From contig CAWIMV010000001.1 of NCBI GenBank assembly GCA_963837325.1, positions 1,178,001 to 1,242,000 of the forward strand: DNA of 64,000 nt, given 5' to 3'. The position numbers were made by a program, and so were the translations under genes. Shown here piece by piece: positions 56,703-64,000 of this stretch (position 1 is its first letter; every line of letters begins with the position of its first letter). The notes under the pieces were generated by a model that saw only the letters and a program-made list of their open reading frames with translations, was not told the DNA's origin and searched no databases. The DNA comes from CAVQKZ01 sp963837325. GTDB taxonomy: Bacteria > Actinomycetota > Actinomycetes > Mycobacteriales > Jatrophihabitantaceae.

Positions 56703-57886
56703 GCGAGCTTGCGAGCGAACCACTACGGACGAAGAGGCGTATGCACGAAACGCTGCTGCGGGAGCTGATTCCTGCTGTCACGGGCGTCCTCGTTCGTCGC
56801 GGAGCCGACTTCGCGACGGCCGAGGATGCCGTGCAGGAGGCACTGGTCCAGGCCCTGGCGACTTGGCCGACGAACCCACCGGTGGATCCAAAGGGCTGGC
56901 TGATCACGGTCGCCTGGCGCAAGTTCCTGGACGCGGCCCGCGCGGAGAACTCCCGGCAGACCCGCGAGGCCCGGGTCGAGGCCGAGCCACCGCCCGGTCC
57001 GACCGGGGAGACCGACGACACCCTGCAGCTCTACTTCCTGTGCGCCCACCCGTCGCTCACGCCGGCCTCCGCCGTGGCGCTCACCCTGCGTGCAGTAGGT
57101 GGCCTGACAACGCGGCAGATCGCGGAGGCCTACCTGGTGCCCGAGGCGACCATGGCCCAGCGCATCAGCCGGGCCAAGCGCACCGTCTCGGGGGTCCGCC
57201 TCGACGAGCCCGGTGACCTGGCCACCGTCCTGCGAGTGCTCTATCTGGTCTTCAACGAGGGCTACAGCGGCGAGGTCGACCTCGCCGAGGAGGCGATCCG
57301 GTTGACCCGGCAAGTGACGTCGATGACCGACGACGAGGAGGCGTCCGGCCTGCTCGCGCTGATGCTGTTGCACCATGCACGCCGGGCCGCGCGCACGACA
57401 CCCGCCGGTGCACTCGTTGCGTTGGCCGATCAGGACCGTTCCCGCTGGGACACCGAACTGATCGCGGAGGGGGTGGCGATTCTGCAGGCCGCGCTGGCTC
57501 GCGATCGGCTCGGCGAGTTCCAGGCCCAAGCCGCAGTCGCGGCCCTGCATGCCGACGCGCGGACCGCGGAAGAGACCGACTGGGTGCAGATCGTGGAGTG
57601 GTACGACCAGCTCGTCGGTCTCACCCGCAGCCCGGTCGTAGGTCTGAACCGTGCCGTTGCGGTGGGCGAGGCGGACGGCGCGCTGGCCGGCCTGGCCGCA
57701 CTCGACCAGGTGGATCCGGCGGTTCCCAGGTACCAAGCGGTCGCGGCCTACCTTCACGAGCGCGCCGGCGACCTCGCAGTCGCGGCTCGGCTGTACGCCG
57801 ACGCGGCCCGCGCTGCCACGAACCTCGCCGAGCGCGATCACCTCACCCGACAGGCCGCTCGCCTCAACGGCGTGCTGCGCGGTTGA
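56699..57886 (+). CDS. ECF42-type RNA polymerase sigma factor with TPR-like extension
   Basis: A 395-residue sigma factor. Region 2 is about 15-85 (ADFATAEDAVQEALVQALAT WP), region 4 about 115-170 (LTLRAVGGLTTRQIAEAYLV, EATMAQRISRAKRTV). The C-terminal 225 residues carry helical repeats (LVFNEGYSGEVDLAEEAIRL, then EWYDQLVGLTRSPVVGLNRA and AAYLHERAGDLAVAARLYAD), the TPR-like ECF42 extension that replaces an anti-sigma factor in control. GTG 56699 overlaps the DGPF gene stop; ATG 56741 is an alternative. The target promoter is unknown, but is usually the DGPF gene itself. Confidence 0.9.
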   Translation: MSELASEPLRTKRRMHETLLRELIPAVTGVLVRRGADFATAEDAVQEALVQALATWPTNPPVDPKGWLITVAWRKFLDAARAENSRQTREARVEAEPPPGPTGETDDTLQLYFLCAHPSLTPASAVALTLRAVGGLTTRQIAEAYLVPEATMAQRISRAKRTVSGVRLDEPGDLATVLRVLYLVFNEGYSGEVDLAEEAIRLTRQVTSMTDDEEASGLLALMLLHHARRAARTTPAGALVALADQDRSRWDTELIAEGVAILQAALARDRLGEFQAQAAVAALHADARTAEETDWVQIVEWYDQLVGLTRSPVVGLNRAVAVGEADGALAGLAALDQVDPAVPRYQAVAAYLHERAGDLAVAARLYADAARAATNLAERDHLTRQAARLNGVLRG

Positions 57887-57953
57887 CGTCGGCATCCGCG
57901 GCCGGCGTCATCCGCAGTGGCAGCGCAATGCGGGGGGTGGAGTAATCGACTTG

Positions 57954-57981
57954 GATTGACATAATGTGCATTATCGGCGAT
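57954..57981. other. Candidate XerCD recombination site dif (replication terminus)
   Basis: Within the convergent intergenic gap 57887-57991, the core TTGACATAATG (57956-57966) with ATTATCGGCGA (57970-57980) around TGC forms two 11-bp arms with an inverted ATAATG/CATTAT centre. Read on the minus strand it gives TCGCCGATAATGCACATTAT then GTCAA, matching the actinobacterial dif consensus as I remember it (TTCGCCGATAAT.. ACATTATGTCAA). The arms differ in their outer bases as expected for separate XerC and XerD binding. xerD is at 9213-10160. Most genes left of here read toward it. Confidence 0.75.
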
Positions 57982-57991
57982 GGCCCTCGGT

Positions 57992-58615
57992 TCAGAGGGT
58001 GGTTCCCGCGAGGACCGCTTCGATGCCGGCGCGAAAGCGTAGGTCGCGGTTGCCGGTCAGGATGGCCACCGCATCTGAGCCGCGCGTCGGATCGGTTTGC
58101 TCCAGCGGCGGATGCTGGACGAGTTCGACCCATTCACCGGTCGCCACGAGCGCGAGATAGGCCTGTTCCTCCAGCACGAAGCCAACGGTGTAGTTGCGGA
58201 GCGTGTAGGCAATGTCTCCGGGATCGAACTCGGGGCGGACGATGTCGGCGAGCAGCCGGCGAACTGTGGCCCCGAGTGTGGCGGTGGCCGCGAAGGGCGC
58301 GTAGGAGCCGGCAACGATGCGGCCGCCGTCGCGGAAGGCGAGCATCGCGTATCGCATGCGCTCGAAGCAGGCGATCACTTGGGGCGTGCCGCCGATCTCG
58401 GCATCGATATCGCTCAGGTCGATGGTCGCAAGCACCGAATCCGCGAGAGCTCGGCGAAGATCGCGTTGGTCGCGAACGTGCTTGTAGAGCGCCCCAGGGG
58501 TCACTTGGGCGGCGGAGGCCAGTCGACGCATGCTCAACGCGTCCAGCCCGTGCTCGCCGACGAACTCGTGCGCGATCTGCACGAGCAAGTCGCGGGTTAA
58601 TCCGCGCGGTGTCAT
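57992..58615 (-). CDS. TetR-family repressor of the divergent MFS exporter
   Basis: A 207-residue TetR protein similar in layout to the tetracycline repressor class: helix-turn-helix LSMRRLASAAQVTPGALYKH (about 28-47), then a large ligand domain (YTLRNYTVGFVLEEQAYLAL) resembling TetR_C. ATG 58615 is set by TAGGCT (minus strand, 58629-58624), 8 nt upstream, and is leaderless; ATG 58675 would pass through the promoter. It is divergent from the MFS gene whose start codon lies within a 29-bp palindrome. Confidence 0.85.
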   Translation of the reverse strand: MTPRGLTRDLLVQIAHEFVGEHGLDALSMRRLASAAQVTPGALYKHVRDQRDLRRALADSVLATIDLSDIDAEIGGTPQVIACFERMRYAMLAFRDGGRIVAGSYAPFAATATLGATVRRLLADIVRPEFDPGDIAYTLRNYTVGFVLEEQAYLALVATGEWVELVQHPPLEQTDPTRGSDAVAILTGNRDLRFRAGIEAVLAGTTL

Positions 58616-58663
58616 CGCGGCTGAGCCTAGATCGCCGAGTTGACGGTCGCGCGCGGTCTCGCC

Positions 58664-58669
58664 TAGCGT
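58664..58669 (+). promoter_or_regulatory. -10 element of leaderless MFS exporter transcript
   Basis: TAGCGT ends 4 nt before ATG 58674 and 7 nt before GTG 58677; one of them is the leaderless start. Confidence 0.5.
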
Positions 58670-58698
58670 CGCCATGGTGAACAGTGTTTACCATGGCG
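58670..58698. promoter_or_regulatory. TetR operator over the MFS start codon
   Basis: A 29-bp palindrome centred on G58684 with 14-bp arms and a single mismatch (G58679/T58689). The left arm contains CGCCATGGTGAACA, i.e. the ATG and GTG start codons. A bound repressor would block both transcription initiation and the start region, giving tight control by the divergent TetR. Confidence 0.85.
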
Positions 58699-60140
58699 GT
58701 TCGGCGACGAAGCCGGGCGTCGCTCCGCGGACCCTCCTCGTCCTCGCCTGTGGCGCCCAGCTCATGGTGGTGCTGGACGGGCTCATCGTCAGCGTGGCGC
58801 TTCCGGCGATGCGCGTGGGCCTGCAGTTGTCCGCCGCCGGGCAACAATGGGTCGTCGACGGCTACCTGATCACCTTCGGCGGGCTGCTGGTCCTCGCCGC
58901 ACGCACGATCGATCTGATCGGCCACCGCCGGGTGTTCCTGAGCGGCGTCGCGATCTTCACCGTGGCCAGCCTGGCGGGTGGACTGGCGACGGACAGCCCG
59001 ATGTTGATCGCGGCGCGCCTGGCCCAAGGGTGCGGCGCCGCCGCGCTCGCACCGAGCAGCCTGAGCCTGCTCACGATGACCTACACCGGGCAGCAGCGGG
59101 CCAAGGCCCTGTCGCTGTGGAGCGCGACCTCGGCATCGGCCGGCGCGCTCGGTCTCGTTCTCGGCGGTGTCATTACCAGCGGCCTCGGCTGGCGTTGGGT
59201 CCTGCTCGTCAACGTCCCCATCGGAGCCGCGCTGTGGCTCGCCGCGACGAAGACACTCGCACCCACCCGGCCGGCCGGACGCCGTGACGTCGACATCCCT
59301 GGTGCCCTATCCGTGACGGCAAGCGTGGCCACGCTGACCTATGCGATCTCGCAGGCCCACCAGTCAGGCTGGACGGCCACACGCACCGTTACGTTGTTCG
59401 CCGTGGCGGCGGCGCTGCTCGCCCTGTTCATCGCCGTGGAGCGACGCGCAGCGCACCCGCTCGTGCCTTTGTCCATCGTGCGCCGACGCAACGTTGCCGT
59501 CGCCAACCTGGCCATCGCGCTCGTGGGCGCAGTGATGACCGCAACACTGGTCATCCTGTCGCTCTACGAACAGCACGTCCTCGGCCAAAGCGCGCTGCGT
59601 ACCGGCCTCGCGCTCGTGCCGATGAGCGTCGTGCTCACCGCCGGGGCGATCGCCTCGAAATCCCTGCTCCCCCGGTTCGGTGCGCGCCGCCTCGTCGGAG
59701 CCGGCGGCCTGAGCATGACCGCCGCGCTGGCGTGGTGTGCGACCCTCCCCGACCACAGCGCCTACCTGAACCACCTGCTCGGACCATCCCTGTTATGGGC
59801 CGCCGGCGCCAGCATCGTGACCATGCCGTGTGTCACGCTCGCGACCAGCGATGTCGACGTCGCGCACGCCGGTCTCGCCTCAGGCCTGGTCAACATGTCT
59901 CGCCAAGTCGGTGGTGCGCTCGGCCTGGCCGTCATCGCCGCCGTCGCCAGCACGGCGACAGCCGACTCCCACGCCCACACCCCGTCGGCCCGGACCGTCC
60001 ACGGCTACAACGTCGCGCTCCTGACCGCCGGTGTTCTGACCCTGCTCGTATCGCTCTGCGCTGCCGCAGCCCGAACACCCCAACGTCGATCGGTCGAAGG
60101 AGAGCCACGATCGAGAAAGGCTCGCGCGACCGCCCGGTAG
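58674..60140 (+). CDS. MFS drug exporter, DHA2-like (14 helices)
   Basis: A 488-residue transporter. Motif A-like and motif C residues are visible: VLDGLIVSVALPAMRVGL in helix 1, QQWVVDGYLITFGGLLVLAA in helix 2, DLIGHRRVFLSGVAIF, and the antiporter motif GALGLVLGGVITSGLGWRWV. Fourteen hydrophobic segments fit the DHA2 (EmrB/QacA) family of proton-coupled drug exporters. ATG 58674 or GTG 58677 is the start; both are inside the operator. It belongs to a TetR-MFS switch. The C-terminal tail is basic (RRSVEGEPRSRKARATAR). Confidence 0.9.
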   Translation: MVNSVYHGGSATKPGVAPRTLLVLACGAQLMVVLDGLIVSVALPAMRVGLQLSAAGQQWVVDGYLITFGGLLVLAARTIDLIGHRRVFLSGVAIFTVASLAGGLATDSPMLIAARLAQGCGAAALAPSSLSLLTMTYTGQQRAKALSLWSATSASAGALGLVLGGVITSGLGWRWVLLVNVPIGAALWLAATKTLAPTRPAGRRDVDIPGALSVTASVATLTYAISQAHQSGWTATRTVTLFAVAAALLALFIAVERRAAHPLVPLSIVRRRNVAVANLAIALVGAVMTATLVILSLYEQHVLGQSALRTGLALVPMSVVLTAGAIASKSLLPRFGARRLVGAGGLSMTAALAWCATLPDHSAYLNHLLGPSLLWAAGASIVTMPCVTLATSDVDVAHAGLASGLVNMSRQVGGALGLAVIAAVASTATADSHAHTPSARTVHGYNVALLTAGVLTLLVSLCAAAARTPQRRSVEGEPRSRKARATAR

Positions 60141-60327
60141 TCGAAATCGCGTGCGGGTCCCGCTTGGCCATGCTGAACTATGCGCGCAGCTTCGTTCCCG
60201 ACCGAACCCCACGTTATGTCAGCCGTCTCGGTGGGCGCCTGGTAGGCGTTGCCATTGTGGTGTGACGGTCGGCCGTTCGGCGCTCCCCTGGCGAAGCGGT
60301 AGCCAACGAGATCGGTTTGGAGTCGAT
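60141..60327. other. Intergenic gap before the DUF899 gene
   Basis: About 190 bp without a gene or clear repeat. A TGGAGTCG ribosome site lies at its end. I see no convincing TANNNT box close enough to ATG 60328 for a leaderless start; transcription may come from the MFS gene or from a weak internal promoter. Confidence 0.4.
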
Positions 60328-61116
60328 ATGACGACGATGGGAAATCTGCCGGATGTCGTGTCGCGCGAGGAGTGGCTCGCCGCGCGTAAGGAACTGCTTG
60401 CGAAAGAGAAGGAAGTCACCCGGGCCCGTGACCGGGTCAACGCCGATCGCCGTCGATTGCCGATGGTCCGCATGGACAAGCCGTACGCGTTCGAGGGTCC
60501 GAACGGGACCGTGCGCCTGCTCGACCTGTTCGACGGCCGTCCGCAACTGGTGATGCACCACTTCATGTTCGGGCCCGAATGGGACCAGGGGTGCCCGAGC
60601 TGCTCCTCCGCCGCCGACGAGATCGGCCGGCTGAGGCAACTGCACGTGCGCAACACCACGCTCGTGGCGGTGTCCCGGGCGCCGTTCCCGAAGCTCGCTG
60701 CGTTCCGCGAGCGGATGGGCTGGACGTTCCCCTGGTACTCCTCATACGGCAGCGACTTCAACTACGACTTCCACGCCACCCTCGATGACCGCGTAGTACC
60801 GGTACTACTCCACTTCCGCACCGAAGCCGAACTCGCCGAGACCGGAACCCCGTGGACCGGCGGAGCGTGGACGGAGGACATGCGCGGTGAAGAGATGCCC
60901 GGCATCAGCGCGTTCCTGCGGGTCGGCAACGAGGTCTTCCACACCTACTCCACCTACGGCCGAGGCATCGAGGATTTCCACAACGGCTACCGCTACCTCG
61001 ACCTCACCGCCCTCGGCCGCCAGGAGGCCTGGGAGGAACCGGCGGGACGAGCGGCTCCACTCGGCCTGCACGTCGGCGGTCCCGCGATGCGCCTGCCCGA
61101 CGAGTACGACACCTGA
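60328..61116 (+). CDS. DUF899 thioredoxin-like protein
   Basis: A 262-residue DUF899 protein. The N-terminal VVSREEWLAARKELLAKEKE helix and RRRLPMVRMDKPYAFEGPNG precede a thioredoxin-like core with HHFMFGPEWDQGCPSCSSAA (Cys89 and Cys92 form a CxxC pair) and AVSRAPFPKLAAFRERMGW. The C-terminal FHTYSTYGRGIEDFHNGYRY LDLT is the family hallmark. Possible peroxiredoxin-like or reductase role; the substrate is unknown. ATG 60328 has GGAG with 5-nt spacing. Confidence 0.88.
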   Translation: MTTMGNLPDVVSREEWLAARKELLAKEKEVTRARDRVNADRRRLPMVRMDKPYAFEGPNGTVRLLDLFDGRPQLVMHHFMFGPEWDQGCPSCSSAADEIGRLRQLHVRNTTLVAVSRAPFPKLAAFRERMGWTFPWYSSYGSDFNYDFHATLDDRVVPVLLHFRTEAELAETGTPWTGGAWTEDMRGEEMPGISAFLRVGNEVFHTYSTYGRGIEDFHNGYRYLDLTALGRQEAWEEPAGRAAPLGLHVGGPAMRLPDEYDT

Positions 61117-61156
61117 CCCCTGGGTGCGGGACAGTGGTCCTGTCGGCCGTCCACGT

Positions 61157-63544
<2,388 letters not shown>

Positions 63545-63546
63545 CG

Positions 63547-63957
63547 CTAGCTCTGCTCCTGGATACGGATCTCGTTGCCGGCCGGGTCGCGGAATGCGCA
63601 GTCCCTTACGCCGTATGGCTGCTCGGTCGGTTCCTGCACGACCTCGGCGTCGCCTGACTGCACCCGCTCGAACGTGCCGTCGAGATCCTTGGTGCCCAGC
63701 AGCAGTTTGCCGTAGGTGCCCTTGGCCATCATTTCGGCGACGGCCCGCTGCTCGTCCTCGGTGACGCCGGGGGTGGCGGTCGGCGGGTACAAGACGATCG
63801 ACACTTCAGGCTGGCCCGGCGGCCCGACCGTGATCCAGTGCAGGCCGTTGTATCCGACGTCGTTGCGGATCTCGAAGCCCAACGTGTCGCGGTAGAACGC
63901 GATCGCGGCGTCGGGGTCGTTCTGGGGCAGGAAGCTCGAGGTAATCGTGATGTCCAT
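63547..63957 (-). CDS. VOC (glyoxalase/bleomycin resistance) family protein
   Basis: A 136-residue VOC protein with paired beta-alpha-beta-beta-beta motifs: ITITSSFLPQNDPDAAIAFY with RDTLGFEIRNDVG, and VVQEPTEQPYGVRDCAFRDP with AGNEIRIQEQ. One likely metal ligand is the terminal Glu of GNEIRI. It often serves in resistance by sequestration (bleomycin-like) or as a small dioxygenase/isomerase; substrate unknown. ATG 63957 follows TAACGT (minus strand, 63970-63965) by 7 nt, a leaderless promoter. First gene of the VOC-uvrA2 operon. Confidence 0.88.
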   Translation of the reverse strand: MDITITSSFLPQNDPDAAIAFYRDTLGFEIRNDVGYNGLHWITVGPPGQPEVSIVLYPPTATPGVTEDEQRAVAEMMAKGTYGKLLLGTKDLDGTFERVQSGDAEVVQEPTEQPYGVRDCAFRDPAGNEIRIQEQS

Positions 63958-63964
63958 GGCGACG

Positions 63965-63970
63965 ACGTTA
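63965..63970 (-). promoter_or_regulatory. -10 element of the leaderless VOC-uvrA2 transcript
   Basis: On the minus strand TAACGT ends exactly 7 nt before ATG 63957, with no ribosome site. Confidence 0.5.
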
Positions 63971-64000
63971 CGTCCGTGCCGTGGTCGGTGCTTCTCGATT

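Noticed and set aside
57961..57974. ATAATG-TG-CATTAT read as a TetR or Fur-type operator
   Set aside because: It is located between two convergent gene ends, not at a promoter, and the flanking bases fit dif better.

Overview
The window is high-GC (about 70 percent by eye) actinobacterial chromosome. Two blocks have the gene order of mycobacterial chromosomes. Positions 1-17753 match Rv1692-Rv1713: HAD phosphatase, tlyA, nadK, recN, steA, steB, pyrG, NUDIX, xerD, parA, scpA, scpB, rluB, cmk, der. Positions 17908-26868 match Rv1822-Rv1832: pgsA-like, DUF881, sbp, DUF881, gcvH, garA, ftsR, DUF151, merR, gcvP. A tRNA-Pro(GGG) separates them. No mycolate genes are visible. I favour a free-living non-mycobacterial actinobacterium (Frankia/Jatrophihabitans-like), but the exact lineage cannot be fixed by reading.

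Layout. 1-14 kb: rRNA methylation, NAD and CTP synthesis, DNA repair, division proteins, and chromosome segregation and condensation, in runs of coupled genes with GTGA/ATGA overlaps. 14-18 kb: an AT-richer intergenic region with nested inverted repeats, then aroH, cmk, plsC, der and tRNA-Pro. 18-27 kb: phospholipid synthase, the DUF881/Sbp envelope cluster, and the glycine cleavage genes with a glycine riboswitch before gcvP. 27-32 kb: a zinc regulon (zur, znuACB) with Zur-box-like sites, interrupted by a TetR/AidB-like pair with its own operator. 32-41 kb: DUF5999, a HAD phosphatase, guaB1, an auxiliary-type trpS behind a tryptophan attenuator, a cation-efflux protein, a WS/DGAT acyltransferase, membrane proteins, a STAS protein, and dinB with an SOS box over its start codon. 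41-48 kb: a complete branched-chain amino acid ABC operon, a TetR regulator with two matched operators, and a divergent EAL phosphodiesterase. 48-64 kb: an accessory mixture of uppS, a MacB-like exporter, three TetR-type switches, a decayed reductase gene, an ECF42-type sigma factor with its YCII partner, an MFS exporter, DUF899, and a UvrA paralogue with a VOC protein.

Regulation. Leaderless transcription appears to dominate single-gene promoters: a TANNNT -10 box lies 4-9 nt before an ATG or GTG at many genes (recN, pyrG, cmk, zur, znuA, guaB1, the trp leader, uppS and several tetR genes). This pattern was used to choose starts.

The most notable observations are a candidate XerCD dif site at 57954-57981, which would place the replication terminus here; the trpS attenuator with a leaderless 12-residue leader peptide; the matched operator pair and valine-containing upstream ORF of the liv operon; the structured region upstream of aroH beside a 32-bp palindrome over the rluB stop codon; and a cmk frame that lacks a stop and runs on through plsC.
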